DNA of 64,000 nucleotides. Origin: Nocardia arthritidis NBRC 100137. Lineage in GTDB: Bacteria > Actinomycetota > Actinomycetes > Mycobacteriales > Mycobacteriaceae. The stretch is from contig NZ_BDBB01000006.1 of the NCBI RefSeq assembly GCF_001612765.1, positions 124,001 to 188,000 of the forward strand, read 5' to 3'. The first letter of the stretch is position 1, and the number at the start of each line of letters is the position of its first letter. The notes beneath the pieces are model-generated. The model was not told the origin of the DNA. It saw only the letters and a list, made by a program, of their open reading frames with translations, and made no database searches. The translations under genes and the position numbers were made by a program. Positions 16,492 through 26,993 of the stretch are shown here, in pieces.

Positions 16492-17376
16492 GTGAGAACC
16501 GGATTTGCCATCACCTGCGCGGGCATCGCCGTGGGGGTCGCCTCCGCCCTGACGCTGACCGCCTGCGGCGGCTCGACCGACGACGGACGGCCGTCCGTCG
16601 TAGCCTCCACCGATGTGTGGGGCGATATCGCCGCCGCCATCGCGGGTCCCGACGCCGCCGTCCGGTCGCTGATCACCGATCCGTCCGCCGACCCGCACTC
16701 GCACGAGACCTCCGCCGTCGAGTCGGCCGAACTCAGCGATGCCGACCTCGTGGTCTACAACGGCGGCGGCTACGACGAGTTCGCCGAGAAGGCGGTGGCG
16801 GGCACGAACAAGCGCACAGTGGACGCGTTCGCCTCGCGGGTGGACCAGAGCGACGAGAACGAGCACGTCTGGTACGACGTGCGTACCGTCGGCGTGGTCG
16901 CCCACCGGATCGCCGCCCAGCTCGGCGAACTGGATCCGGACAAGGCCGCGGCCTACGCCGAGCGCGCGACGGCGTTCGAGAACAGGCTCGCGGCGGTCAC
17001 CGCCATCACCGGCAAACTCGCCGCCGAGCACCCGAGAACTCCGGTGTTGCAGACCGAGCCCCTCGCGCACTACCTCGTGGCCGCCGCCGGCGCGGACGAC
17101 CTGACTCCGCACGAGTTCCAGGAAGCCGTCGAGCAGGAGACCGACCCGGCCCCCGCCGCCGTCGCGGCGACCCAGGACCTGCTCACCGGCAAGCGAGTAC
17201 GCGCCCTGATCTACAACGTGCAGACCGAGGACAAGATCACCAAGGACCTGCGCGGCACCGCGCAGAACGCGGGCGTCGCCGTCGTCGAGGTGACCGAGAC
17301 CCTGCCCGAGGACGTGGATTACATTCAGTGGCAGACGAAGAACGCGCAGGCGCTGGCCGCCGCGCTGGGCAGATGA
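16492..17376 (+). CDS. zinc/metal ABC transporter substrate-binding lipoprotein (ZnuA-like)
   Basis: A 294-residue cluster A-1 metal-binding protein. The lipoprotein signal has lipobox LTLTAC (Cys at about residue 24), so it should be anchored outside the membrane. Candidate metal ligands are His in DPHSHETS (about 67), His in ENEHVWYD (about 124), a residue in TEPLAHYL (about 188) and Asp in QTEDKIT (about 246), the usual three-His plus acid set. The His-rich flexible loop of many ZnuA proteins is missing. Zn2+ is the likely substrate because of the Zur-like box upstream; Mn2+ is possible. The stop overlaps the ATPase gene start as ATGA. Confidence 0.88.
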   Translation: MRTGFAITCAGIAVGVASALTLTACGGSTDDGRPSVVASTDVWGDIAAAIAGPDAAVRSLITDPSADPHSHETSAVESAELSDADLVVYNGGGYDEFAEKAVAGTNKRTVDAFASRVDQSDENEHVWYDVRTVGVVAHRIAAQLGELDPDKAAAYAERATAFENRLAAVTAITGKLAAEHPRTPVLQTEPLAHYLVAAAGADDLTPHEFQEAVEQETDPAPAAVAATQDLLTGKRVRALIYNVQTEDKITKDLRGTAQNAGVAVVEVTETLPEDVDYIQWQTKNAQALAAALGR

Positions 17377-18731
17377 ACGAGGGAGCCGCGCTGACCGAGC
17401 ACACCGCCGAGGTGCAGCGGCGGCGATCGAACATCGGCGACGACTCGGCCGCGGTGCGGCTGGAGGCCGCCCGCTTGTCGTTCGGGGACCGAACCCTTTG
17501 GGAGGGGCTGGATCTCACCGTCGCCCGGGGTGAATTCGTCGCGGTGCTCGGACCGAACGGCTCGGGCAAGACCTCGCTGCTGAAAGTATTGCTGGGGCAG
17601 GTCGGCCTGAGCTCCGGCACAGCCCGGATCGCGGGCTCTCCCGCGCGTACCGGCAACCCCGACATCGGCTATGTGCCGCAACAGAAGACGATCGATGCCG
17701 GGGTGCAGTTGCGCGGCGTCGACCTCGTCGGACTCGGCGTCGACGGGCATCGCTGGGGACTCGGTCTTCGCTCCCGCGCCGAGCGCAAACGCAAGGTGGC
17801 CGCGGCCGTCGCCGACGTCGGGGCGGAGCACTTCGCCCACGCGCCGCTGGAATCCATGTCCGGCGGCGAGCAGCAGCGCCTGCGGGTGGCGCAGGCGCTG
17901 GTCGGTGATCCGAAGGTGCTGCTGTGCGACGAGCCCTTGCTCAGCCTCGACCTGGCCAACCAGCGACTGGTCGCCGAACTGATCGATCGCCGTCGGCGCA
18001 CCCACGACACCGCGGTGCTTTTCGTGACGCACGAGATCAATCCGATCCTGCCCTTGGTGGACCGGGTGCTGTATCTGGTCGACGGTCGGTTCCGGATCGG
18101 GACGCCGGAGGAAGTGATGACCTCGTCGGTGCTGTCGGAGCTGTACCGCACCCAGGTGGATGTACTGCGGGTCCGCGGGCGTCTGGTGGTCGTCGGCACC
18201 GGCGACACCATGGACGCGCTGGGCACCGCGGGCGGTCACTGTCACGGACCGGCGGGCGACGAGTTCGCGCCCGGCGGCGCCGCGCAGGATGGATCGGCGG
18301 CGGCGAGCGAAGCGAACGACTCGACGAAGACCGGCCACGCGGACTCGGCCGACTCGCAAGCCGGCGAACCGGCCGACCGATCGTCGACAGCCCACCCGGT
18401 GACGAACGGGGCCACACCGGCCGAGCGAATCCCGGCGGCTGCTTCGGCGAACGGCAACGCGACCGCCCGCGCCGCGGCACCGGAGGACGCGGCGCCAACC
18501 CCCGCGATCACCGACAACGGCAAGCAAACAGCCTCGGCAGCGCATGCGCCGGTGGAGCTCGCGGATGGCGGCCACCCCGCCACAGGCGACTCGGCGGCCG
18601 GCCGCACCATTCCCGGCAACGGCAAGAGTTCGGTCGCTGCGTCCTCGGCACCTCCCGTGCCACCGGACCTCGTGGACGGAAACGGCGACCGGTCGGCCGC
18701 CGACCCGGACGAGAGTGGAGTGCGCTCGTGA
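17373..18731 (+). CDS. metal ABC transporter ATPase with a long low-complexity tail
   Basis: A 452-residue protein. Residues about 28-270 are a complete ABC ATPase: Walker A GPNGSGKT (60-67), signature MSGGEQQRL (about 163), Walker B VLLCDEPLLSLD (about 183) and an H-loop VTHE. After a GGHCHG motif at about residue 287, about 165 residues of Ala, Pro, Asp, Thr, Gly and scattered His follow. They have no predicted fold and are unlike the roughly 250-290 residues usual for ZnuC. The base composition and codon use of the tail look like the neighbours, so it is not obviously a frameshift. The tail ends exactly at a GTGA overlap with the permease start. It powers the transporter encoded on either side. 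Confidence 0.88.
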   Translation: MNEGAALTEHTAEVQRRRSNIGDDSAAVRLEAARLSFGDRTLWEGLDLTVARGEFVAVLGPNGSGKTSLLKVLLGQVGLSSGTARIAGSPARTGNPDIGYVPQQKTIDAGVQLRGVDLVGLGVDGHRWGLGLRSRAERKRKVAAAVADVGAEHFAHAPLESMSGGEQQRLRVAQALVGDPKVLLCDEPLLSLDLANQRLVAELIDRRRRTHDTAVLFVTHEINPILPLVDRVLYLVDGRFRIGTPEEVMTSSVLSELYRTQVDVLRVRGRLVVVGTGDTMDALGTAGGHCHGPAGDEFAPGGAAQDGSAAASEANDSTKTGHADSADSQAGEPADRSSTAHPVTNGATPAERIPAAASANGNATARAAAPEDAAPTPAITDNGKQTASAAHAPVELADGGHPATGDSAAGRTIPGNGKSSVAASSAPPVPPDLVDGNGDRSAADPDESGVRS

Positions 18732-19597
18732 CCGACAAACTGTCCAGCGTCCTCGGCAAGATGCTGGACTTCGGCACCACGGCGAACCTGCTGTCCTACG
18801 GATTCGTCCAGCAGGCGCTGCTCGCCGCGGCCCTGCTCGGGCTGCTGTCCGGAGTGATCGGCCCGTTGATCATCAGCAGACAGATGTCGTTCGCCGTGCA
18901 CGGCACCAGCGAGCTGTCGTTGACCGGGGCCGCCGCCGCGCTGCTGGCCGGTGTCGGGGTCGGCCTGGGGGCCATCGCGGGGTCGGTGGTCGCGGCGGTG
19001 CTGTTCGGCCTGCTCGGCGCCCGTGCGCGCGAGCGCGATTCGGTGATCGCGGTGGTGCTTTCGTTCGGTCTGGGTCTCTCGGTGCTCTTCCTGTGGCTGG
19101 GGCCCGATCGCGCGGGATCGAAGTTCTCGCTGCTGACCGGCCAGGTGGTCAGCGTCGGCAACAACGGTCTCGGCCTGCTCGCCGTCTGCACCGCCGGGGT
19201 GATCGCGGTGCTCGCGTTCGTCTACCGGCCGCTGCTGTTCGCCAGTTCCGATCCGGAGGTAGCGGTGGCGCGCGGTGTTCCGGTGCGGGCGCTGTCCATC
19301 GTGTTCGCCGTGCTGCTCGGCATTACGGCGGCGTTCGGCGTACAGATCGTCGGGGCGCTGCTGGTCCTCGCCCTGCTGATCACTCCGGCCGCCGCGGCCG
19401 CCCAGCTCACCGCGGACCCGATCCGGGCGACGGTGCTCGCCGTGCTGTTCGCGGAGATCGCCGCCGTGGGCGGCATCCTGCTCTCGCTCGCGCCGGGCGT
19501 ACCCGTCTCCACCTTCGTCACCACCATCTCGTTCCTGATCTACCTCGCTTGCCGCCTGCTCGGCACCCGCGACCGCAGGCTCGCCCGCGCCCGCTGA
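18728..19597 (+). CDS. metal ABC transporter permease (ZnuB-like)
   Basis: A 289-residue integral membrane protein of the ABC-3 permease family. About eight hydrophobic helices run from residue 25 to 275, with the family's VIGPLIISRQMSFAVHGTSEL near the N-terminus and GVQIVGALLVLALLITPAAAA near the coupling region. A GTG start at 18728 overlaps the ATPase stop by 4 bases. With the two preceding genes it forms a complete importer, probably for zinc. It is the last gene of the operon; nothing terminator-like is obvious before the next gene 180 bases on. Confidence 0.9.
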   Translation: MTDKLSSVLGKMLDFGTTANLLSYGFVQQALLAAALLGLLSGVIGPLIISRQMSFAVHGTSELSLTGAAAALLAGVGVGLGAIAGSVVAAVLFGLLGARARERDSVIAVVLSFGLGLSVLFLWLGPDRAGSKFSLLTGQVVSVGNNGLGLLAVCTAGVIAVLAFVYRPLLFASSDPEVAVARGVPVRALSIVFAVLLGITAAFGVQIVGALLVLALLITPAAAAAQLTADPIRATVLAVLFAEIAAVGGILLSLAPGVPVSTFVTTISFLIYLACRLLGTRDRRLARAR

Positions 19598-19777
19598 GCG
19601 GCCGAGGCCCCGCGCCTGTCGCTGCGCGGACCGGCCGCTGAACAGGCGCGGCGTCGAGCTGCCTCGGCGAGCCGCGCTTCCGCGAGGAGAACATCTTTGA
19701 TGGCAGCCGCCTTCAGTCATTCCGGGGCGCTTTCGTATGCTCGAGGCACCGCGCCCCCGAACGAATGGTGACCAACG

Positions 19778-20950
19778 ATGATCGACTTCGCGATTCCCGC
19801 CGACCTCGCCGCCGAACGCGACCGAGTACGCCGATTCGTCATCGACAAGATCGTCCCGTACGAGCGGGACCCGCGCCTGACCGCGCACGGCCCGACCGAT
19901 GAGCTGCGGCAGGAACTCGTCGAACTGGCCCGTGCCGAGAAGTTGCTCACCGTGCAGGCGCCGGAGTCGCTCGGCGGGCGCGGACTGACCCACATCGAGC
20001 AGGCGGTGATCTACGAGGCGGCGGGCTGGTCCACGCTCGGCCCGGTCGCGATGAACTGCGCGGCGCCCGACGAGGGCAACATGTTCCTGCTGTCCAAGGT
20101 GGCCGACCCCGATCAAGTCCAGCGTTTCCTTGCCCCCGTGGTCGCGGGCCACCAGCGTTCGGTCTTCGCCATGACCGAGCCCGACGGGGCAGGCTCCGAC
20201 CCGGCTCAGCTGTCCACCGCGGCCATTTTCGACGGGGAGAACTTCACCATCAACGGCCGCAAGTGGCTGATCACGGGTGCGAACGGCGCGAAGACATGGA
20301 TCATCATGGCGCGGCTCGCCGCCAACCCGCACTTGCCCGAGGGCCCCACGCTGTTCCTGGCCGACGGCGACGAGCCCGGCATCGTCATCGAACGCACGAT
20401 GAACACAATGGACCGTAATTACGTCGCCGGGCACGGGGTGGTTCGCTTCGACAACCTGGTCCTGCCCAGGGAGGCACTGCTCGGCGAGGCGGGCCAGGCG
20501 CTGCGCTACGCCCAGCTCCGGCTCGCCCCGGCCCGTCTGACCCATTGCATGCGGTGGCTCGGCGCCGCCGAACGCGCCCAGAGCATCGCGGTCGAGCACG
20601 CACGCACCCGCACCGCGTTCGGCAAGCCGATCGGCGAACACGAGGGCGTGTCGTTCATGCTGGCGGACAACGAGATCGCGCTGCACCAGTGCAGGCTGAC
20701 CATCTGGCACGCGTGCTGGCTGATGGACAACGGCGAGAAGGCGCGGCACGAGAGCTCGATCGCGAAGTCGTTCGTGTCCGAGGAGCTGTTCAAGGTCGCC
20801 GACCGGTGCGTGCAGGTGCTCGGCGGCATCGGCATCAGCGACGAGACCGTGGTCGAGATGATCTTCCGGGACATGCGTGCCTTCCGGCTCTACGACGGCC
20901 CGACCGAGGTGCACAAGTACGCCATCGGGCGCAAGGTGCTGCGCGGATAG
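19778..20950 (+). CDS. acyl-CoA dehydrogenase (ACAD10/11-like)
   Basis: A 390-residue acyl-CoA dehydrogenase. The N-terminal helical domain includes FVIDKIVPYERDPRL. The FAD-binding signature is FAMTEPDGAGSDPAQLST (about 127-144), and the C-terminal VQVLGGIGISDET block and YDGPTEVHKYAIGRKVL ending are typical of ACAD10/11-like members. It oxidises an acyl-CoA to the enoyl-CoA and passes electrons to electron-transfer flavoprotein. The substrate cannot be read from the sequence. An enoyl-CoA hydratase follows 55 bases downstream, suggesting two consecutive beta-oxidation steps. The upstream 180 bases hold no gene. It is not obviously part of the KstR regulon, since no TAGAACNNGTTCTA site lies upstream. 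Confidence 0.88.
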   Translation: MIDFAIPADLAAERDRVRRFVIDKIVPYERDPRLTAHGPTDELRQELVELARAEKLLTVQAPESLGGRGLTHIEQAVIYEAAGWSTLGPVAMNCAAPDEGNMFLLSKVADPDQVQRFLAPVVAGHQRSVFAMTEPDGAGSDPAQLSTAAIFDGENFTINGRKWLITGANGAKTWIIMARLAANPHLPEGPTLFLADGDEPGIVIERTMNTMDRNYVAGHGVVRFDNLVLPREALLGEAGQALRYAQLRLAPARLTHCMRWLGAAERAQSIAVEHARTRTAFGKPIGEHEGVSFMLADNEIALHQCRLTIWHACWLMDNGEKARHESSIAKSFVSEELFKVADRCVQVLGGIGISDETVVEMIFRDMRAFRLYDGPTEVHKYAIGRKVLRG

Positions 20951-21005
20951 CCGAGGACATTCGGCCCCGGGTCAGCTCCGCGTCCGTCGGCTAACATCCT
21001 GTGGC

Positions 21006-21812
21006 ATGAGTTCGGAACTGCACGTCGACGTCTCTCAGGGAGTCGCCGTGCTCACGCTCAACCGGCCCGCCCAGCAGAACGCCTTCACCCCCACGATGGC
21101 CGCCGAATTGGGCGCCGCGTTGCACCGCTGCGATTCGGAAGACGCCATCCGTGCCGTGATCGTCACCGGCACCCCGCCCGCGTTCTGCGCGGGCGCGGAC
21201 CTATCCAACCGGGTGGGCGAGGTCAGCGCCACCATCGATCCGCCGCCGTGGCGAGTGCGCAAACCGGTGATCGCGGCCGTGAACGGTCACGCGGTCGGCA
21301 TCGGCCTCGCCTTGGCCCTCCAGTGCGACCTGCGGTACATGGCGCGCGACGCGGTATACGGGCTGAACCAGGTGCGCCGCGGCGTCCTGGCCGACGGCTA
21401 CGCGCACTGGACACTACCCAGGCTGGTCGGCATGGCCAACGCCGCCGACATCATGCTGACCGGTCGCACGTTCGACGGTGACGAGGCGAAGGCGATGGGC
21501 CTGGCCAACAGCTCACTGCCCGCGGGCGAGGTGCTACCCACCGCGCTCGCCGTCGCGCACGACATCGCGAACGGCTCGGCGCCGCTACCGGTGGCCCTGT
21601 CCAAGCGGCTGCTCTGGGAAGGGCTCGGAATGAGCCCGGCCGTGGTCGGTCAATTGGAAACCGACCTCAACCAGCACGCGACCAAGAGCATCGACGGCGG
21701 CGAGGCCATGGCCGCGTTCCGAGACCGCAGGCAGCCCAGCTGGTCGGGCAGCGTCAGCACGGAATGGCCCGCGTGGGACGCCGCGGGGCGCGAACGCCCC
21801 AGCTTGGATTAG
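21006..21812 (+). CDS. enoyl-CoA hydratase/isomerase family protein
   Basis: A 268-residue crotonase-fold protein. The oxyanion-hole strands are visible as PAFCAGADLS (about 58-67) and VNGHAVGIGLALALQCDLRY (about 96-115). The two catalytic glutamates of classical hydratases are not clearly placed: after the second oxyanion region the sequence reads LNQVRRGVLADGYAHWTLPR, where an E or D would be expected. Isomerase or non-canonical chemistry is therefore possible. It is 55 bases downstream of the acyl-CoA dehydrogenase and probably co-transcribed. It converges on a small membrane protein. A perfect GGTCTGCGCGCAGACC palindrome (21840-21855) lies in the gap. Confidence 0.85.
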   Translation: MSSELHVDVSQGVAVLTLNRPAQQNAFTPTMAAELGAALHRCDSEDAIRAVIVTGTPPAFCAGADLSNRVGEVSATIDPPPWRVRKPVIAAVNGHAVGIGLALALQCDLRYMARDAVYGLNQVRRGVLADGYAHWTLPRLVGMANAADIMLTGRTFDGDEAKAMGLANSSLPAGEVLPTALAVAHDIANGSAPLPVALSKRLLWEGLGMSPAVVGQLETDLNQHATKSIDGGEAMAAFRDRRQPSWSGSVSTEWPAWDAAGRERPSLD

Positions 21813-21893
21813 GTTCCGCGCCGAGGACAGCGCTCTGGCGGTCTGCGCGCAGACCCGCGCCCGGCGCGATGGACAGGCTTCCGGCGGCACCGC

Positions 21894-22172
21894 TCAAGCG
21901 TTACCGCCGAGCAGGATGAACAGGAACAGCACCGCGAAGATGATCATGAAGACGGTGCCGACGACGCCGAGCACATAGCCGACCAGCACCTGGGTGCGGC
22001 CACCGTACGCGCCACCGGATTCCTCGATCTGGTCGAGCGCGCGCCGTCCCAGCGCCCACGCCACCGGCCCCAGCACCCCGCAGCAGAGGACGCTCGCCGC
22101 GCCGAGAAACAACACCGCCGTCGCGTTCGGATGCTCGACCGGCTGACCGATGGGTTGATTGGGTATCACCAC
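21894..22172 (-). CDS. DUF4190-like small membrane protein
   Basis: A 92-residue protein with two transmembrane helices (about residues 18-40 and 63-88). Between them lies the DUF4190-type loop ALGRRALDQIEESGGAYGGR, where small residues in GPVAWALGRRAL mark the family. Such proteins are common and uncharacterised in actinobacteria. It stands alone, converges with the hydratase gene, and is followed on the other side by a 289-base gap with no recognisable gene. Function unknown. Confidence 0.8.
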   Translation of the reverse strand: MVIPNQPIGQPVEHPNATAVLFLGAASVLCCGVLGPVAWALGRRALDQIEESGGAYGGRTQVLVGYVLGVVGTVFMIIFAVLFLFILLGGNA

Positions 22173-22461
22173 CAGCCGAATTCTACTGTGCCGTGCCGCC
22201 TCTCCGTGTTCTTAAGCCGGACGCGTCGGGGCTCGCGAGATTTCGGGGCAACTTCTGCGTTCGGTGACGCTCACGCCGGGGCGGGCCCGGGAGGTGGCCG
22301 ATGTGCTTTCGAGATCAGTTGGTGCGCTTGGCCTTTACAACGAGATCGTGGACCCGGGCGGAGGCTGGGGTTCGACGGCGGGTTATCCGCCGAATACGCA
22401 CAGTCCCGGCGCACGGGCGCCACAGACGCCCGAGTGATCGAGCGACCGGCGCAAACGCCTC

Positions 22462-23430
22462 TCAGGCGCGGCGTTGCCGGGCGACTTCGGAGAGCACCAC
22501 ACCGGCGGCGACCGACGCGTTCAGCGATTCCACCGGGCCGGACATCGGAATCGACAAGATCGCGTCACAGGATTCCCGGACCAGGCGGGACAGGCCCTTG
22601 CCCTCCGAGCCGACCACGATCACGGTCGGTTCACCGCCGTCGAAGTCATCGAGCGTCGTGTCGCCCCCGGCATCCAAGCCGACGACCTGAACACCCTGCG
22701 AGGCCCAATCCTTCAGCGTGCGGGTGAGATTCGTCGCGCGCGCGACCGGGAGCCGAGCGGCGGCGCCCGCGCTGGTACGCCAGGCCACCGCGGTCACGCT
22801 CGCGCTGCGCCGTTGCGGGATCAGCACGCCGTGGCCACCGAAGGCCGCCACGGAACGGATGACCGCGCCCAGATTGCGCGGGTCGGAGATGTTGTCCAGC
22901 GCGACCAGCAGCGCGGGCTCCGCGGCGCCGCGTGCCCGGTCGAGCAGGTCGTCGGGATGGGCGTAGCGGTACGGCGGCACCTGGAGGGCGACACCCTGGT
23001 GCAATCCGTTGGCGCTCAACCGATCCAGGTCGGTGCGCGGTACCTCGAGGATGGAGATGCCCGTGTCGGCGGCCAGCCGCACGCTCTCGGTCAACCGGTC
23101 GTCGTTCTCGGTGCCGACCGCGACGTACAGCGCCGTCGCGGGCACACCCGCACGCAGGCACTCGACCACCGGATTGCGCCCGAGCACCAATTCCGGACCG
23201 TCGTCGCTCTTGCGCCCGGCCGGCCTGCCCGCCGAAGACGAACGCCCCTGCGCCGCCTTGGCTTTCGCCGCCGCCCGCTTGGCGGCGGGATGCTTGGTCC
23301 GCATCTCGGCGGGCGGGGTCGCGCCACGCCCCTCGAGCCCGCGCCTGCGCTTGCCGCCCGAACCGACGACGGCGCCCTTCTTGCTGCCGCTCTTGCGAAC
23401 CGCACCCCGACGCTGCGAATTGCCTGCCAT
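22462..23430 (-). CDS. rlmB: 23S rRNA (guanosine-2'-O-)-methyltransferase RlmB
   Basis: A 322-residue SPOUT/TrmH methyltransferase. Residues 1-80 are a Lys/Arg/Gly/Ser-rich basic extension typical of actinobacterial members. A substrate-binding domain follows, then the knotted catalytic domain with [22 protein letters not shown] (motif 1), [15 protein letters not shown] (motif 2) and [20 protein letters not shown] (motif 3). It methylates a conserved guanosine in the 23S rRNA peptidyl-transferase region (G2251 in E. coli). The ATG at 23430 overlaps the cysS stop by one base (TAATG), which decides the start over an upstream in-frame GTG. The cysS-rlmB pairing is widespread. Confidence 0.93.
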   Translation of the reverse strand: MAGNSQRRGAVRKSGSKKGAVVGSGGKRRRGLEGRGATPPAEMRTKHPAAKRAAAKAKAAQGRSSSAGRPAGRKSDDGPELVLGRNPVVECLRAGVPATALYVAVGTENDDRLTESVRLAADTGISILEVPRTDLDRLSANGLHQGVALQVPPYRYAHPDDLLDRARGAAEPALLVALDNISDPRNLGAVIRSVAAFGGHGVLIPQRRSASVTAVAWRTSAGAAARLPVARATNLTRTLKDWASQGVQVVGLDAGGDTTLDDFDGGEPTVIVVGSEGKGLSRLVRESCDAILSIPMSGPVESLNASVAAGVVLSEVARQRRA

Positions 23431-24836
23431 TACCTGGCCTTTCCGGATTGCGGTTCGCCGAGCGCCCATTCGGGACCATCGGCGGTATCGGTGACCTCGA
23501 TGCCCGCGGACTGCAGACGGTCACGCACGCCGTCGGCGGTCGCCCAGTCCTTCGTGGCCCGCGCCTCCTGGCGGCGGTCGAGTTCGGCACGCACCAGCAC
23601 GTCGAGAGCGCCGAGCGCGGCGGAGGAATCACTCGGGGCGTACCAGTGCGGGTCGAGCGGGTCGACGCCGAGGATGCCGAGCATGGCGCGCACCTGGCCG
23701 GCCAGATCGCGCGCGGAGTCGATCGCGCCGGCCTCCAGCGCCTTGTTGCCCTCGTGCACCGCCCGGTGGATCTCCGCCAGCGCCTTCGGCACCGCGAGAT
23801 CGTCGTCGAGGGCGGCGGCGAACGCGTCGGTCCACTTGCCCACCGGAATCTCACCGGCCCGGTCCGCCACCCGGGTCACGAAGGCCTCGACGCGCTGGTA
23901 GGACTGCGCCGCGTCGTGCAGCGCCTTCTCCGAGTACTCCAGCATCGAGCGGTAGTGCGCGCTGCCCAGGTAGAACCGCAGTTCGACGGCACGCACCTGT
24001 TTGAGAACGTTCGGCACGGACAGCACGTTGCCCAGTGACTTGGACATCTTCTCCCCGCCCATGGTCACCCAGCCGTTGTGCAGCCAGTACCTGGCGAAGC
24101 CGTCACCGGCGGCCTTCGACTGGGCGATCTCGTTCTCGTGGTGCGGGAACACCAGATCCATACCGCCGCAATGGATATCGAATTCCGGGCCGAGGTAGAA
24201 CTCGGCCATCGCCGAGCACTCCAGATGCCAACCGGGGCGGCCGGGCCCCCACGGCGACGGCCAGGTCGGCTCGCCCGGCTTGGCCGCCTTCCACAGGGTG
24301 AAGTCGCGCGGGTCGCGTTTGCCCTCGCCCGCGCTCTCACCCTGGTGCACGTCGTCGAGCTTGTGGCCGGACAGCTTGCCGTAGTCGGGATAGCTGACCA
24401 CGTCGAAGTAGACGTTGCCCGCCGAGGCGTAGGCGTGACCGCGGTCGATCAGCCGCTGCATCATGTCGACCATTTGGGTGATGTGGCCGGTGGCGCGAGG
24501 CTCCGCGGACGGCGGCAGCACCCCGAGCCGTTCGTAGGCGCGATCGAAGGCGCGCTCGTGCGTGGCGGCCCACTCCCACCACGGCCTGCCCGCCTCGGCG
24601 GCCTTGGTCAGGATCTTGTCCTCGATATCGGTGACGTTGCGGATGAACCAGACGTCGAAGTCGTGCGCGAGCAACCAGCGTCGCAGTACATCGAACGCGA
24701 CTCCGCTGCGCACATGGCCGATGTGCGGCTCGCCTTGCACGGTGGCGCCACAGAGGTACACCGAAGCACGGCCGGGGACCAGGGGCGCGAAATCGCGCAT
24801 GGTCCGCGTGTCGGTGTCAAAGAGGCGCAGGGTCAC
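23430..24836 (-). CDS. cysS: cysteinyl-tRNA synthetase
   Basis: A 468-residue class I synthetase. HIGH is at residues 38-41 (PHIGHVRSG), the zinc-binding Cys of LCGATVQ at 29, GWHLECSAM and HHENEIAQS follow, and KMSKS sits at about 262-266. It charges tRNA-Cys and has the family's usual length. I place the start at the GTG at 24836, which begins [10 protein letters not shown] and aligns with family N-termini; the frame stays open another 12 codons upstream to 24872. It is 64 bases downstream of the ispF stop and overlaps rlmB by one base. The order ispD-ispF-cysS-rlmB matches M. tuberculosis. Confidence 0.96.
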   Translation of the reverse strand: MTLRLFDTDTRTMRDFAPLVPGRASVYLCGATVQGEPHIGHVRSGVAFDVLRRWLLAHDFDVWFIRNVTDIEDKILTKAAEAGRPWWEWAATHERAFDRAYERLGVLPPSAEPRATGHITQMVDMMQRLIDRGHAYASAGNVYFDVVSYPDYGKLSGHKLDDVHQGESAGEGKRDPRDFTLWKAAKPGEPTWPSPWGPGRPGWHLECSAMAEFYLGPEFDIHCGGMDLVFPHHENEIAQSKAAGDGFARYWLHNGWVTMGGEKMSKSLGNVLSVPNVLKQVRAVELRFYLGSAHYRSMLEYSEKALHDAAQSYQRVEAFVTRVADRAGEIPVGKWTDAFAAALDDDLAVPKALAEIHRAVHEGNKALEAGAIDSARDLAGQVRAMLGILGVDPLDPHWYAPSDSSAALGALDVLVRAELDRRQEARATKDWATADGVRDRLQSAGIEVTDTADGPEWALGEPQSGKAR

Positions 24837-24900
24837 GGCAGTCGATCCTAGCTGGTGTATAAGGTCGTTCACGGACCGGCTCGGGTCCGCCGGAGCAGGA

Positions 24901-25374
24901 TCAACGACAAGCTTGCAGCAGGGCCGTCGCCACGGCGGCGACGCCCTCGCCGCGACCGGTCAGTCCGAGTCCGTCGGTGGTGGTGCCGGACACCGAGACG
25001 GGGGCGTCGAGCAACTCGCCCAGCACCTGCTGCGCCTCGGCGCGCCGCGGGCCGATCTTCGGGCGATTGCCGATGACCTGCACCGCGGCGTTGACCACTT
25101 CGAAGCCCGCTTCGTCAAGCAGCCTGCGCACTTCCTTCAGCATGGCCGCGCCGGAGACACCCGCCCATTCCGGGCGTCCGGTGCCGAAGACCGCGCCGAC
25201 ATCGCCGAGGCCCGCCGCGGACAGCAGCGCGTCGCACAGCGCGTGCGCGGCGACGTCGCCGTCGGAGTGACCCGCGCAGCCGTCGTCGCCGTCGAACAGC
25301 AGACCCGCCATCCAGCACGGCCTGCCCGCTTCGATCGGATGGACGTCGCTGCCGATGCCGACGCGCATGGTCAC
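24901..25374 (-). CDS. ispF: 2-C-methyl-D-erythritol 2,4-cyclodiphosphate synthase
   Basis: A 157-residue protein of normal IspF length. Metal ligands are D and H in [10 protein letters not shown] (residues 8-17) and H in [14 protein letters not shown] (about 33-46). The C-terminal [21 protein letters not shown] block is characteristic. It converts the CDP-methylerythritol phosphate to the cyclic diphosphate in the non-mevalonate isoprenoid pathway and works as a trimer. The GTG start overlaps the ispD stop by 4 bases, so the two consecutive-pathway enzymes are translationally coupled. Confidence 0.96.
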   Translation of the reverse strand: MTMRVGIGSDVHPIEAGRPCWMAGLLFDGDDGCAGHSDGDVAAHALCDALLSAAGLGDVGAVFGTGRPEWAGVSGAAMLKEVRRLLDEAGFEVVNAAVQVIGNRPKIGPRRAEAQQVLGELLDAPVSVSGTTTDGLGLTGRGEGVAAVATALLQACR

Positions 25375-26096
25375 GGTGCCACCGCCCGTCCGATGCCCGC
25401 GCCGTCGAGTATCGCGTCGGCGAGCCGCAGGTCGAGCGGAGTGGTGATCTTGAACGCCAGCGGATCGCCGGGAATCGTGTGCACGCCGACGCCGAGCCGC
25501 TCGACCAGGCCCGCGTCGTCGGTCGCCTGGATGCCCTCGGTGGCGTAGGCGGAGCGCAGCAGCTCGGCCGAGAAACCCTGCGGCGTCTGGATGGCGCGCA
25601 ACCCGGCGCGCTCGGGAGTGCCGGTCACCGCGCCCGCCGCGTCGACGGACTTGATGGTGTCGGTCACCGGAAGTCCGGGAATCACGGCGGGACGGCCCGC
25701 GCGCAGTTCGGCCGTGACCCGGGCGATGAGCTCGGGCGGCGTGAGCGCTCGGGCGGCGTCATGGACCAGGAAGTAGGAGGCGTCGGGCGCGGCGGCGATA
25801 CCCGCCCGCACCGAGTCGATGCGTTCGGCGCCGCCGACGACCACCTGAACCGAACCCGTGGGCGGCAGCAGGGCAACGGCGCTGTCGACGAGTTCGGTGG
25901 GAACCATCACGATGATCCGGTCGACCGCGCCGGAGGCGATCAAGCCTTCGACGGCGAGCCGGACCATAGGTGTGCCGCCGACCGGGACGAACGCCTTGGG
26001 TGTCGATTCACCCAGACGCACGCCACGGCCGGCGGCAGGCACCAGAGCAACGACGGGTCCGTCGGTGGGACGGACACCGTTGTCAGGTGTGTTCAC
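25371..26096 (-). CDS. ispD: 2-C-methyl-D-erythritol 4-phosphate cytidylyltransferase
   Basis: A 241-residue cytidylyltransferase. The CTP-binding loop [18 protein letters not shown] (about residues 19-36) with its conserved Arg and Lys is present. [30 protein letters not shown] and [12 protein letters not shown] are the remaining family blocks. It transfers CMP from CTP to methylerythritol phosphate in isoprenoid precursor synthesis. The gene begins 2 bases after the carD stop and ends in a GTGA overlap with ispF. An operon carD-ispD-ispF is indicated. Confidence 0.96.
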   Translation of the reverse strand: MNTPDNGVRPTDGPVVALVPAAGRGVRLGESTPKAFVPVGGTPMVRLAVEGLIASGAVDRIIVMVPTELVDSAVALLPPTGSVQVVVGGAERIDSVRAGIAAAPDASYFLVHDAARALTPPELIARVTAELRAGRPAVIPGLPVTDTIKSVDAAGAVTGTPERAGLRAIQTPQGFSAELLRSAYATEGIQATDDAGLVERLGVGVHTIPGDPLAFKITTPLDLRLADAILDGAGIGRAVAP

Positions 26097-26098
26097 GG

Positions 26099-26993
<895 letters not shown>

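Noticed and set aside
18242..20914. A very long minus-strand open frame opposite the zinc transporter and acyl-CoA dehydrogenase genes
   Set aside because: It is antisense to several genes with clear families, is Arg/His/Gly-rich without domains, and is what high-GC third-codon bias produces on the opposite strand.
21840..21855. GGTCTGCGCGCAGACC perfect palindrome
   Set aside because: It has no loop for a terminator hairpin and no regulator nearby; 16-bp GC palindromes are not rare at this composition.
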